DNA from: Leptolinea sp964404415
GTDB taxonomy: Bacteria; Chloroflexota; Anaerolineae; Anaerolineales; Anaerolineaceae
Direction of reading: 5' to 3'
Assembly: GCA_964404415.1 (NCBI GenBank)
Contig: CAYOKC010000011.1
Coordinates: forward strand, 1 to 42,020
DNA length: 42,020 nt
Below are positions 7,162 to 15,812 of the stretch, piece by piece; position 1 is the first letter of the stretch; every line of letters starts with the position of its first letter. The notes under the pieces were generated by a model. That model did not search any database. It saw only the letters and a list, made by a program, of their open reading frames with translations, and had not been told where the DNA came from. Made by a program: the position numbers and the translations under genes.

Positions 7162-9312
7162 ATGAACTACGGATACTTCGACGATAAGGCCAAAGAATAC
7201 GTCATCACCCGGCCGGACACCCCGGCTTCGTGGAGCAATTACCTGGGCTCCACCGAATACGGCGCCATCATCACCAACAATGCCGGCGGTTATAGCTTCT
7301 ACAAATCCGCGGCGCTCGGCCGCTTCCTGCGCATGCGTTTCAACAGCATCCCCATGGACCAGCCCGGCCGCTACATCTACCTGCGCGACCGCGCCAATGG
7401 TGACTACTGGTCGGCCTCATGGCAGCCGGTGGGCAAACCGCTGGACCAGTACAAATCCGTCTGCCGGCACGGCACGGGATATACGGTGATCGAATCTGAA
7501 TACGCCGGCATCGCCACCGAAACCACCTACTTCGTGCCCCTCGGGCAGCTCTTTGAATACTGGCGGGTGAAGGTCACCAACAAAACCGACCGCCCGCGCC
7601 GGCTGTCAGCGTTCAGCTACTGTGAGTTCTCCAACAACTGGAACACCGAACAGGACCTTGTCAACCTGCAGTATTCACTGTTCATCGTCAAAGGCGAGTT
7701 GCGTGACAACATGCTGCGCATCGCCATCAACGACAACCTCCCCGGTGACGCGGTGGACTTTGCCACCAATGACCAGGCCTGCCATTCGTACCTGGCGCTG
7801 GTCAACGCGCCCGTCACCGCATACGATACCGACCGCGCCACCTTCCTGGGCATGTACCGTGACTACAAGAATCCGCAGGTGGTGGAGCTGGGCGCCTGCA
7901 CCTGCAGCAACGCCTATGGTGACAATGCCTGCGGCGCCATCCAATCGGATATGGAACTCGCGCCCGGCGAAACCCGTGAACTGCTCTTCCTGCTGGGCGT
8001 GGGCGACACGTCCACCTTCGGCAAGCGCGCCGTGGCCAAATTCGGCACACCGGAACGCGCCGCGAAGGAATTTGAGAAACTGAAAAAAGCCTACCATTCC
8101 AAACTGGAATCGCTGGCCGTGGAGACGCCTGACGCGGAATTCAATTCGATGATGAACGTGTGGGCGCCGTACAACAGCCAGGTGAGCTTCAACTGGTCAC
8201 GTTCGGCCTCGCTGGTATATAACGGCGAACGTAACGGCCTGGGCTTCCGCGATTCCGTGCAGGATGTGCTGGGCGTGCTCCCGGCTGACCCCGAAGCCTG
8301 CCGCGCGCGCCTCGAATTGATGCTCACCGGCCAGGTAGCCAACGGCGGCGCCATCCCGGTGATCAAACCGTTTGACCACCACCCCGGCTCCGAGAAAGCC
8401 CCCGCCCCCGAACACTTCCGCTCGGATGACTGCCTGTGGTTCTTCAACGCCGTCCCCGCGTACGTGGCGGAGACAGGGGACGAAGCCTTTTACCAGAAGT
8501 TGCTGCCCTTTGCCGACAAAGGCGAAGCCAGCGTGCTGGGTCACCTGCGGCGCGCGATGGAATTCAACCTCGAGCGCACCGGCAAACATGGCCTCCCTTG
8601 CGGCCTGGAAGCCGACTGGAATGACTGCCTCAAACTGGGATACAACGGTGAAAGCCTGTTTGTGGCCTTCCAGCTCTACATGGCGTTGACCGTCTACGCG
8701 GAGATCACCACGAAGCTCGGGCAGAAAGCTGAAGCGGACTGGGCGTTGGGTCAGCGTGACACCCTGCAGGCGAATATCCAGAAGCACTGCTGGGACGGAA
8801 AATGGTTCATCTGGGCCATCGGTGAAGATGGCACGGTATACGGCACAAAGAACTATGCCGAAGGCCAGGTGTACTTCAATACCCAGGTCTGGTCGGTNNN
8901 NNNNNNNNNNNNNNNNNNNNNNNNNNNNNNNNNNNNNNNNNNNNNNNNNNNNNNNNNNNNNNNNNNNNNNNNNNNNNNNNNNNNNNNNNNNNNNNNNCGG
9001 CCGGGCAATGCCCGCACCTCATGGTTGAGCGGCGCCGCCACCTGGGCGTATTATTCCGCCGCGCAGTATATTCTGGGCATCCGCCCCGAAGTTGACGGTC
9101 TGCGCATCGACCCGTGTGTGCCGTCAACATGGCCGGGGTTCAAGGCTGTGCGCGTGTTCCGCGGCAAGACCGTGGAGATCGAGGTCAAAAACCCGGGAGG
9201 CGTGTGCAAGGGCGTTAAATCGATGACGTTGAACGGGGAACCGGTCAATGGATCGCTGCTGCCGGCAGACCGGTTGAAGAAAACCAACAAGGTCGAGGTC
9301 GTCCTCGGGTAA
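7162..9312 (+). CDS. GH94 disaccharide phosphorylase, split by assembly gap
   Basis: A cytosolic glycoside hydrolase family 94 enzyme, which would split a beta-linked disaccharide with phosphate into a sugar 1-phosphate and a free sugar. The N-terminal beta-sandwich opens MNYGYFDDKAKEYVITRP, followed by NYLGS and NAGGYSFY. The catalytic (alpha/alpha)6 domain carries the general acid Asp485 in ADWNDC. Features such as GDYWSASWQPV and SDDCLWF resemble N,N'-diacetylchitobiose phosphorylases as much as cellobiose phosphorylases, so the substrate is open. The reading frame runs through a 100-N gap (8898-8997). About 682 real residues are visible against about 800-820 for the family, so roughly 120-130 residues are missing. 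The RBS is CGGAGA before the ATG. Confidence 0.9.
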   Translation: MNYGYFDDKAKEYVITRPDTPASWSNYLGSTEYGAIITNNAGGYSFYKSAALGRFLRMRFNSIPMDQPGRYIYLRDRANGDYWSASWQPVGKPLDQYKSVCRHGTGYTVIESEYAGIATETTYFVPLGQLFEYWRVKVTNKTDRPRRLSAFSYCEFSNNWNTEQDLVNLQYSLFIVKGELRDNMLRIAINDNLPGDAVDFATNDQACHSYLALVNAPVTAYDTDRATFLGMYRDYKNPQVVELGACTCSNAYGDNACGAIQSDMELAPGETRELLFLLGVGDTSTFGKRAVAKFGTPERAAKEFEKLKKAYHSKLESLAVETPDAEFNSMMNVWAPYNSQVSFNWSRSASLVYNGERNGLGFRDSVQDVLGVLPADPEACRARLELMLTGQVANGGAIPVIKPFDHHPGSEKAPAPEHFRSDDCLWFFNAVPAYVAETGDEAFYQKLLPFADKGEASVLGHLRRAMEFNLERTGKHGLPCGLEADWNDCLKLGYNGESLFVAFQLYMALTVYAEITTKLGQKAEADWALGQRDTLQANIQKHCWDGKWFIWAIGEDGTVYGTKNYAEGQVYFNTQVWSXXXXXXXXXXXXXXXXXXXXXXXXXXXXXXXXXXRPGNARTSWLSGAATWAYYSAAQYILGIRPEVDGLRIDPCVPSTWPGFKAVRVFRGKTVEIEVKNPGGVCKGVKSMTLNGEPVNGSLLPADRLKKTNKVEVVLG
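8898..8997. other. Assembly gap (100 N) inside the GH94 gene
   Basis: Exactly 100 N, the conventional placeholder for a gap of unknown size. By comparison with the usual length of the family, about 350-400 nt are probably missing, so the apparent reading through the gap has no biological meaning. Confidence 0.9.
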
Positions 9313-10012
9313 GTTGCGCATAGGTATTTGCCTGTTGCGTATTTTTATTGTAATAAATTCTCCCCACGCGTAGGGGCGGGTGGCACTCGCCCCACATCAT
9401 AATTTGGATAAATTTCTTCGGATGGAACATGTTCCAAACCCGGCCCGCGGTTGATGCGGCGGGATTTGAAAATTGCGTGAATAGACGCATTAATCCCCCG
9501 CCGGCATCAACCCTACTGGAGGGACCATTGAATCACTGGTAGGGGCGATGCAACCGGGGATTTACGCCCCGGAATCGCAGGACAAAAATCCGGTTGCATC
9601 GCCCGCGGCATATTCGGGTTTGTATTTCTGGATGGGAATATCACCCGATAGGCTCACGATTGATGCGGCGGGAATTGAATATTGCGTGAATAGACGCTTT
9701 AATCCCCCGCCGGCATCAACCCTACTGGAGGGACCATTGAATCACTGGTAGGGGCGATGCAACCGGGGATTTGCGCGCCCGGAATCGCAGGACAAAAATC
9801 CGGTTGCATCGCCCGCGGCACAGGTAGAGAATTATGCTGCGTATGGGCATGATCACCATCAATCCTCAAAATGATCACATAATCATGCCAGGGAGTGACT
9901 TTCTTCTGTCTTTTATTTGTCGCAAAATTGTTGCAATTTGCCAGACGGTACAAGAATGGAATTATGATAATGGACTGGCAGCAATCAGCCATACCGAAGA
10001 GGACATTTGCAC
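9313..10012. repeat. Gene-free 700 bp with a duplicated two-hairpin repeat
   Basis: No gene is seen. A degenerate GTAGGGGCGGGTGGCAC element lies at 9370-9395. A composite of about 160 bp is present twice in direct orientation, at 9449-9608 and 9658-9820, offset by about 209 bp and nearly identical. Each copy has two hairpins. One has arms like TTGATGCGGCGGG and CCCGCCGGCATCAA. The other has arms GGGGCGATGCAACCGG and CCGGTTGCATCGCCC. Related hairpins recur at 11495-11556, 11610-11673 and 30742-30804. From about 9840 to 10012 the DNA is AT-richer and presumably holds the promoter of the next gene. Confidence 0.8.
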
Positions 10013-11299
10013 ATGAAATCTGTACCCGTTAAGAAAATTATGAGCCTCCTGTTTTTGACATCCATTCTCATTATTGGTGCCGTTGGCTTTATCGATATTC
10101 CCAAGGCCAAACGGGGTGACGTGGACGCCTTCGCCGGCTATGTCGATAAAACTGTGTCTGACTACATACGCGGCAACCGGGTCGGGGCCGTGGCGGTCTG
10201 CATTATCCATGATGGAAAGATTTTCCTGATCAAAGGATATGGATATCAGGACGCAGAACAGAAGGTTCCTGTAACGGAGGATACGGTTTTTCAGGTCGCG
10301 TCGATCTCGAAATCCTTCACCGCCTGGGGGATCATGGATCTGGTTGAAGAGGGCGTTCTGGAACTGGATCAGCCAGTGACGAAATATGTCCCTGACTGGC
10401 ATTTTCCATCGTCAGAATTTGACGAAAACGAAGTCACGATCCGGCGGATGTTAAGCCATTCATCGGGTATTGCCAATGTTGGCGGCTATGCGGGTGTGGA
10501 AACGCTGAATGACCTGCAAACACTGGAAGAATCATTGGTCTCAGCCAATGATGCCAGGGGGGAAGGGGTGCGCATCGTTTACCAGCCGGGAAGCAAATAT
10601 GTGTATTCCGGCGGGGCGTACACACTGCTGCAATATGTGATCGAACAGACAACGGGTCAGCCTTTTGAAACATACATGCAGAAGGAAGTACTTGATCCGC
10701 TGAAGATGAAAAACAGCAGCTTTGTTCATAACGCAACGGCGCATGAAACCATGGCTGTTGTGTATGACAATCTCGGGAATCCAGTGCCCGCGCGCTATTT
10801 TGCCGCGCAGGCGGCTGCCGGTTTGTATACAACCGCCGGCGATCTTTCAAGATGGGCTCTGGCGATCCTGTCAGCGTATGATGAAAAAAACCATAATGAC
10901 GTGTTGGATAAGGACACGTTGACGTTAATGTTCCAACCCCAGACCAGCCCGAAAAGTCTGCTGCCATACGGGTTGGGATTCATGATCCAGGAGGTCGGTC
11001 CGGGGAAAATACTGGAAGTTAGCCATACCGGAACGAATATGCCCAACTGGCATTCCGTTGTGACAACACTCCCGGAAAAGGGGGAGGGATTGATCGTCCT
11101 GACCAATACGGCGGGCGGACGGTCATTGCGTCAACAGCTGCGGTCAGACTGGTTGATCTGGGTAAACGGGCAGGATTCGTTTGGCAACAGGATCGACCGG
11201 ATGATCAACGCGGGGATTTATGTTGTTCCCGGATTTTTAATCGGGGTGATCGCCGTATTGGTCTGGGGATGGTTCAAAAAAAATAGCAAAAAATTGTAG
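10013..11299 (+). CDS. Membrane-anchored serine beta-lactamase-family hydrolase
   Basis: A 428-residue class C beta-lactamase/penicillin-binding-protein-like serine hydrolase. An N-terminal hydrophobic segment (about residues 6-23) is an export signal or anchor. The catalytic domain shows the nucleophile motif S-I-S-K in QVASISKSFTAWG, a YSGGAY box in place of Tyr-x-Asn, and an HTG triad in VSHTGTN near the C-terminus. A last hydrophobic segment followed by lysines (about 403-428) suggests a C-terminal anchor. The ATG at 10013 is preferred to the TTG at 10007 because GAAGAGGA lies 9 bp before it. Members act on peptides, esters or beta-lactams; the substrate is unknown. Confidence 0.88.
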   Translation: MKSVPVKKIMSLLFLTSILIIGAVGFIDIPKAKRGDVDAFAGYVDKTVSDYIRGNRVGAVAVCIIHDGKIFLIKGYGYQDAEQKVPVTEDTVFQVASISKSFTAWGIMDLVEEGVLELDQPVTKYVPDWHFPSSEFDENEVTIRRMLSHSSGIANVGGYAGVETLNDLQTLEESLVSANDARGEGVRIVYQPGSKYVYSGGAYTLLQYVIEQTTGQPFETYMQKEVLDPLKMKNSSFVHNATAHETMAVVYDNLGNPVPARYFAAQAAAGLYTTAGDLSRWALAILSAYDEKNHNDVLDKDTLTLMFQPQTSPKSLLPYGLGFMIQEVGPGKILEVSHTGTNMPNWHSVVTTLPEKGEGLIVLTNTAGGRSLRQQLRSDWLIWVNGQDSFGNRIDRMINAGIYVVPGFLIGVIAVLVWGWFKKNSKKL

Positions 11300-11766
11300 A
11301 TGAGGTGGAAAGTCACCTTCCCCCGGTACGGGGGAAGGCCGGGATGAGGGCAGGAATTGCCGGTCAATAGTCAAATGGATGCACCCGTCACACGGCAGGC
11401 TGTGGTGGGTCGGACGCGCGTACATATGCTTCAATGTTACCGCGATGATTACCCGCCGGCATCCACTCAACCGGACAAGCATATTCTCATGTAGGGTAGA
11501 TGCAAGCGGGAGGATACTAAAGTGGGGTTCTTGACATAAATCCGCTTGCATCTACCGCCGGCAAAGTCGGGAGCGTGATTTTGGATGGAATGAATCCCGA
11601 CATGCCCACGGTTGATGCGGCGGGAAATGAGCCCGTAGATTGTGGATGCATTACTTCCCCGCCGGCATCAACCCTACCGAATAAATATATTTGCCAACCG
11701 CGCGGGGCATTTTCCTCTCCCCATCGGGGAGAGGTTGGGAGAGGGGCGATCCATGTAAATAGAATC

Positions 11767-11866
11767 NNNNNNNNNNNNNNNNNNNNNNNNNNNNNNNNNN
11801 NNNNNNNNNNNNNNNNNNNNNNNNNNNNNNNNNNNNNNNNNNNNNNNNNNNNNNNNNNNNNNNNNN
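11767..11866. other. Assembly gap (100 N) within repeat mosaic
   Basis: Exactly 100 N, a placeholder gap of unknown true length. It falls in a dense repeat cluster, which is the likely reason assembly failed. A gene could be hidden here. Confidence 0.9.
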
Positions 11867-12116
11867 GGGTTGGACGCGCGTTCGCGAAGGGGGAGTTGAT
11901 TTGGATGGATAATATATACGATTACGCGTCCAACCCACCCTACAGGTGACAATCCAATGGACGCGTCCGTCACCCGGCAGACCGTGGTGGGCTCGACGCA
12001 CGTGCGCGTAGGGGAAATTCGTAAAGATGGATAAAATCCACGAATGGGCGTCCAACCGCACCCTATGGGACGGGTCCCGGAATTTTTTCCCCCGCAAACT
12101 TAATAGACAGACCGCT

Positions 12117-12144
12117 CAGGGACACCTGAACGGTCTGTATTTTC
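12117..12144 (+). terminator. Orphan intrinsic terminator-like hairpin
   Basis: ACAGACCG-N6 and N6-CGGTCTGT flank a GACA loop (inner pairs CTCAGG/CCTGAA), and ATTTTC follows on the plus strand. No plus-strand coding gene ends within 800 bp upstream, so it may end a transcript that is hidden by the assembly gap or is non-coding. Confidence 0.5.
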
Positions 12145-12306
12145 ATTCTGGCAGTCAAACCTTAAAACCAGCTTGGAGGAATCTGAAAATAATCTGTGAA
12201 TATGATTAACCGGCATTTACACAGCCTTCATTAATTCTTCACAACCTCACGCTATAGTGTGACTATCCACGGTGGAGCCAATAATTCGCCGGGAATAAGG
12301 AGAGCC

Positions 12307-12939
12307 ATGAACAGATTAGTCAAAATATTATTAGCCATACTGGCGGTCTTGCTGATCGCCGGCGCCGGGTTTGTGAGCGGATCACGGTTCGGGTTTCAGC
12401 AAACGGCGGGAAACCTGCCCGGGCAGGTGGCCATCGCCGGCCAGGCTGGAAACAACTCGCAGGGACAACCCGATGGAGTTGGTCCGCGATGGAATAATAA
12501 TGAAGATGACAGCCAGGATAACACCCGCCCATATGGCCGCGATAACCGTCAGGGGCAGGGCATGATGGGTCAGAACAACCGCAGGCAAAACAACGATTTT
12601 CCAAATCGCGGATTTGACAATAATTCCGGCCCGCGGATGATGCCCCGATTTAATCAAAATAATGAACCCGGCGGAATGATGGGGAACCGTCAATACAATG
12701 GAGGTTTTGGAATGTTCGCAGGTGGTGGTTTTATGAGTGGCGTGTTTATGCTTTTTGGATTGCTCTTTCCTCTTGGATTTGGTATCCTTATGGTACTGGG
12801 AATCATCATTCTTTACCGCATCGTGCGCCAACCCTCCCCGGCTGCCGTTGCGGCAACATGTCCCTGTTCCAAATGCGGTGCCAGCCTTCAACCCGGCTGG
12901 GACTTTTGCCCGCATTGTGGTGAAACCATCCAAAAATAA
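12307..12939 (+). CDS. Membrane protein with Asn/Gly-rich linker and C-terminal zinc ribbon
   Basis: A 210-residue protein of no assigned function. A single hydrophobic segment (about residues 8-24) is followed by a long low-complexity linker rich in Asn, Gly, Gln and Met (about 30-140). A second, strong membrane helix follows (about 145-175). The C-terminus is a zinc-ribbon with CSKCG and CPHCG pairs (four cysteines), as in double-zinc-ribbon proteins of Gram-positive bacteria and Chloroflexota. The ATG at 12307 has AAGGAG 8 bp before it and is preferred to an upstream in-frame start at 12259. A strong hairpin terminator follows at 12998-13029. Confidence 0.8.
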   Translation: MNRLVKILLAILAVLLIAGAGFVSGSRFGFQQTAGNLPGQVAIAGQAGNNSQGQPDGVGPRWNNNEDDSQDNTRPYGRDNRQGQGMMGQNNRRQNNDFPNRGFDNNSGPRMMPRFNQNNEPGGMMGNRQYNGGFGMFAGGGFMSGVFMLFGLLFPLGFGILMVLGIIILYRIVRQPSPAAVAATCPCSKCGASLQPGWDFCPHCGETIQK

Positions 12940-12997
12940 TCCTCCCCTCCCTCATTTTGGGTCCGAAGCCGAATAAAAGTTGGCCCAAACGTATTAC

Positions 12998-13029
12998 GCA
13001 AAAAGGGCATCCACCGATGCCTTTTTTGC
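12998..13029. terminator. Bidirectional intrinsic terminator
   Basis: GCAAAAAGGGCAT pairs with ATGCCTTTTTTGC around a six-base loop, with a T-run inside the 3' arm and an A-run inside the 5' arm, so it can work from either side. A near-identical hairpin lies at 14778-14809; the two bracket the sigma factor operon. Confidence 0.8.
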
Positions 13030-13091
13030 TATTAATTTCAAAATTGTGCGTATCCATTTGATCAAAATGACGTCATACTAGTAAACACAAT

Positions 13092-13652
13092 ATGCCTGTG
13101 CGCAGTGATGATGAGTTAGTGCGGGGTGTCCGCAGCCTGGACCAGAATGTCCTTGTCGAGATCTATGATCGCTATAGCTCCGGCATCTTCGCGTACGCCT
13201 ACCGCCTGCTGGGCAACCCGGACCTGGCGGAAGATTGCGTGGCTGAAACATTTACCCGTTTCCTGAACGCTGTGCAAAACCGGAAAGGTCCCAGTGAAAA
13301 CATTCGGGCGTATTTATACAGAATCGCGCACAATTGGATCAATGATATTTACCGAAGCCAGGCGCATTACAGGGAAGAAAGCATTGAAGACCGGCAGGAT
13401 ATTAGAGACAACATTCACGTGGAAGAAAGCGTGGATCTCAAATGGCAAATTTCTACAATACGCGAACATATTATGAACCTCACGCCGGACCAGCGGATGG
13501 TTATAACCTTGCGGTATATCGAAGGGTGGGATCTGGAGGATATTGCCAGTGCCCTTCAGAAACCGGTTGGAGCAGTAAAAGCGTTGCAGCACAGGGGTTT
13601 GTCAGTCCTGCAAAAGACGCTTGGACGGCAGGAGGAATCTGATGAGATCTGA
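13092..13652 (+). CDS. ECF-type RNA polymerase sigma factor
   Basis: A 186-residue sigma-70 family factor containing only regions 2 and 4. Region 2 spans about residues 20-90 (LVEIYDRYSSGIFAYAYRLL, LAEDCVAETF, with a RAYLYRIAHNWIND region 2.3/2.4 block). Region 4 spans about 130-180 (LTPDQRMVITLRYIEGWDLEDI). It would direct RNA polymerase to a small regulon. The start has no clear ribosome site. Its 3' end overlaps the next gene by 11 bp, so the two proteins are made together, the usual arrangement for a sigma factor and its membrane partner. Confidence 0.93.
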   Translation: MPVRSDDELVRGVRSLDQNVLVEIYDRYSSGIFAYAYRLLGNPDLAEDCVAETFTRFLNAVQNRKGPSENIRAYLYRIAHNWINDIYRSQAHYREESIEDRQDIRDNIHVEESVDLKWQISTIREHIMNLTPDQRMVITLRYIEGWDLEDIASALQKPVGAVKALQHRGLSVLQKTLGRQEESDEI

Positions 13653-14727
13653 GAAACCGGAAGATTTCTCACATGTGGAAGATGAAATGAGATCTCTGCG
13701 CGATATCCAGCCGGCAAGGGATCCGGTGAAAGCAGGGCGGGGCAGGGCGCGGTATCTGGCACAAATTGAACAGATTAGCGTATCTACTTCGAAAGAATCA
13801 CGTCATACTTTTCAGAATCGGATCAAGAAATTATTCGGTATTGGAAAGGACGGTTATAACATGTCACCCGCTCTGATTTCGGTGGTTACGGCATTGGTGT
13901 TATTTTTTAGCGGCGGTGCGCTCTCTGTATCCGCGTCGCAGAACAGTCTTCCTGATGAGTTCCTCTTTCCTTTGAAACTGGCAACAGAAGATTTTCGGGC
14001 TTCGTTGGCCGCGGATGAAGAAGACCTTTTCAACCTTGAGCTGACACTCAGTGAGACACGCCTGCAAGAGACTTTAAAAATGTTGGAAATGGACAGGCTT
14101 CCTGACGATGAGCAATTCTCGCGGCTGGAGACCCACCTGAATAACGCCCTTAATCTGGCGGTCGCCGCGCAGACGAAAAACGCGGGCGAGCTGCAGAAAT
14201 TACAAAATCAATTGCAGGAGCATGCCCGTTTAATGGAACAAATACAGACCCGTGCTGACGGTCAAACCGCGCAGGCGCAAATGCGGGTCAAAGCCATGCT
14301 CGAATCACAGACCAGCCAGGTCAACAACTGGATCGACTCGGCCGCGAGTCATAATTCAAATGGTCAGAACGGCAGCCTCGATCAAACCCGGGATCAAACT
14401 CAAGATCAAACCCGTGACCAAACCCAGGATCAGACCCGCGACCAAACCCAGGATCAAACCCGTGACCAAACTCAAGACCAGACCCGTGACCAAACCCAGG
14501 ATCAGACCCGTGATCAGACACAGGATCAACTGAGATTGGGTAACGGAACCCCAACACCTCCGGCAACAATGGTTCCCGCGGGAAATAACCAGAATTACGG
14601 TTCTGGAAGTAATCCGTCCGGCGGTGACACAACCGGAAGCGGATACAGTTCAGGCATCGCGACCGGTACAGCGGGTAATGCCGGCAGCGGCAACGGAAGC
14701 AGCGGCGGGGGCGGAAAGGGAAAATGA
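13642..14727 (+). CDS. Single-pass DUF5667-type protein with DQTR/DQTQ repeats, probable anti-sigma partner
   Basis: A 361-residue protein. The N-terminal 65 residues are cytoplasmic and charged. One membrane helix follows (about 74-95, ALISVVTALVLFFSGGALSV). Next is a helical DUF5667-like domain (about 97-215) opening with the NSLPDEFLFPLKLATEDFR pattern. A tetrapeptide array (codons at 14380-14535) alternates DQTR and DQTQ twelve times and ends in DQLR. The tail is Gly/Ser-rich. The ATG at 13642 has GGAGGA five bases upstream and is preferred to the TTG at 13621. Coupling to the sigma gene suggests it is the membrane anchor or anti-sigma factor, which is inference. Confidence 0.85.
   Translation: MRSEKPEDFSHVEDEMRSLRDIQPARDPVKAGRGRARYLAQIEQISVSTSKESRHTFQNRIKKLFGIGKDGYNMSPALISVVTALVLFFSGGALSVSASQNSLPDEFLFPLKLATEDFRASLAADEEDLFNLELTLSETRLQETLKMLEMDRLPDDEQFSRLETHLNNALNLAVAAQTKNAGELQKLQNQLQEHARLMEQIQTRADGQTAQAQMRVKAMLESQTSQVNNWIDSAASHNSNGQNGSLDQTRDQTQDQTRDQTQDQTRDQTQDQTRDQTQDQTRDQTQDQTRDQTQDQLRLGNGTPTPPATMVPAGNNQNYGSGSNPSGGDTTGSGYSSGIATGTAGNAGSGNGSSGGGGKGK
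14380..14535 (+). repeat. 24-bp coding tandem repeat (six units plus end unit)
   Basis: A 12-bp register encodes Asp-Gln-Thr-Arg and Asp-Gln-Thr-Gln alternately, giving six 24-bp units and a final DQLR codon block. Third-position differences between units show the array is not a very recent expansion. Such arrays can change length by slippage without breaking the frame. Confidence 0.95.
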
Positions 14728-14777
14728 CCCGGTGAATCTCTCCCGTCACCAGGTCATCAACATCCGGTATTAAAAAC

Positions 14778-14809
14778 GCAAAAAGGGCATCCGCCAATGC
14801 CCTTTTTGC
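14778..14809. terminator. Bidirectional intrinsic terminator between convergent genes
   Basis: GCAAAAAGGGCAT (14778-14790) and ATGCCCTTTTTGC (14797-14809) form a perfect 13-bp stem with a six-base loop. It lies between the plus-strand DUF5667 gene and the minus-strand response regulator gene and can serve both. Confidence 0.85.
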
Positions 14810-14838
14810 CGTTAATAGGGGATATACCCTATTGTTGC

Positions 14839-15618
14839 CTATGTTTTCGCGCGGTCGGAGGCCAGTTTGTAGCCCAGCCCTTCGCGCGCCAGGATCAACT
14901 GCGGGCGTGACGGGTTGACTTCCAGCTTGCGCCGCAGCAGGTAGATGACATATTTGATCCGGTTGACCGCCTTCGGGTCGTTCTGCCCCCACACCTCTTC
15001 GGCAATGGTGGCATGGTCAACCCAACGGGGGGTGTGCCGGCCGAGGCAATAGAGCACGTCAAATTCACGGCGGGCCAGGGGGATGGTGTCTCCGCGCACC
15101 CGGGCTTCGCGGGTATCGGGGTCGAGGGTCATATCAATATTGGGGAATTCCACGCTGCCGGCTGGCGCGCTGACCTGCCGCGACCGGTTGACCACGGTGT
15201 TAACGCGGGCCACCAGTTCAGCCGGGTGGAATGGCTTGGTGATGTAATCGTCAGCGCCCATCTGAAGGCCCTTGACGATATCTTCTTTCTGGTTCTTGGC
15301 CGAAACAATGACCACCGGGGCGGGGGTGAGCTTGCGCAGGTTGGCAAACGTCTCCATGCCGTCCATATCAGGCATCATCAGGTCCAGCAAGATCAGGTCG
15401 GGCCAGAGGCGTGAGACCTTGTCAATGGCCGATTGACCGCTGTCGGCGCCGGCTACGTCAATGCCAGCGTTGGAGAGAATATATTTCAACAACCCGACGG
15501 TTTCGGGTTCGTCATCAATGATCATTACCCTCCGGCGGGGAGTGGCCGGATCAAGCCTGTCAAGATCCAAACCGGTGGGGAGGGCAGATTTTTCAGAATA
15601 GGATGGCATAACGCTCAT
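14839..15618 (-). CDS. OmpR-family response regulator (orphan)
   Basis: A 259-residue response regulator. After a 28-residue polar tail, the receiver domain (about 30-147) shows MIIDDEPE, the phospho-acceptor Asp79 in LILLDLMMPDMDG, and Lys in ITKPFHP. The C-terminal winged helix (about 165-255) has PLARREFDVLYCL, the VWG turn, and YVIYLLRRKLE with GLGYKL, typical of OmpR/PhoB. The ATG at 15618 is preferred because AAAGGAG lies 8 bp before it; a longer reading from 15696 lacks a site. No histidine kinase is adjacent. The upstream region contains a near-palindrome ACTTAAATGTAAGT (about 15729-15742), a possible self-regulatory site. Confidence 0.92.
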   Translation of the reverse strand: MSVMPSYSEKSALPTGLDLDRLDPATPRRRVMIIDDEPETVGLLKYILSNAGIDVAGADSGQSAIDKVSRLWPDLILLDLMMPDMDGMETFANLRKLTPAPVVIVSAKNQKEDIVKGLQMGADDYITKPFHPAELVARVNTVVNRSRQVSAPAGSVEFPNIDMTLDPDTREARVRGDTIPLARREFDVLYCLGRHTPRWVDHATIAEEVWGQNDPKAVNRIKYVIYLLRRKLEVNPSRPQLILAREGLGYKLASDRAKT

Positions 15619-15812
15619 CAGATATTCTCCTTTCTTTCCGGTTGTGGCAAAGCCGACCAGATACGCATCTGCCCCAATGAAATTCGCTCTGTCCAACCAA
15701 CCAATGGCAATTAAGCTACAGGAATGTAACTTAAATGTAAGTCTAAACTATTCACAGCCCAATTACAAGAGCAAAAAAAGCGATTTAAGGAACGCGGTGG
15801 GTTTGATGGTTG

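Larger units (their letters stand above)
11300..12306. repeat. 1-kb gene-free mosaic of palindromic repeats
   Basis: No gene is seen. In order: hairpin 11311-11350 (reverse-oriented sibling of 41-77); hairpin 11495-11556 with arms GGTAGATGCAAGCGG and CCGCTTGCATCTACC; hairpin 11610-11673 with arms GGTTGATGCGGCGGG and CCCGCCGGCATCAACC; a CTCTCCCCATCGGGGAGAG hairpin near 11716-11735; an assembly gap; inverted repeat 11867-11936 (GGGTTGGACGCG and CGCGTCCAACCC), perhaps cut by the gap; and inverted repeat 11986-12062. A T-tailed hairpin follows at 12117-12144. The last 160 bp are AT-rich and precede the zinc-ribbon gene. Confidence 0.75.

Noticed and set aside
9548..9751. A 67-codon plus-strand open frame between the GH94 and serine hydrolase genes.
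   Set aside because: It lies wholly within the duplicated hairpin repeats.
11575..12097. Open frames running through the second N gap on both strands.
   Set aside because: They consist of repeat sequence and unknown bases and have no real coding evidence.
14380..14535. Regular 24-bp repeats that might look like a CRISPR array.
   Set aside because: The units are directly contiguous with no spacers and encode an in-frame DQTR/DQTQ peptide array inside a coding gene.
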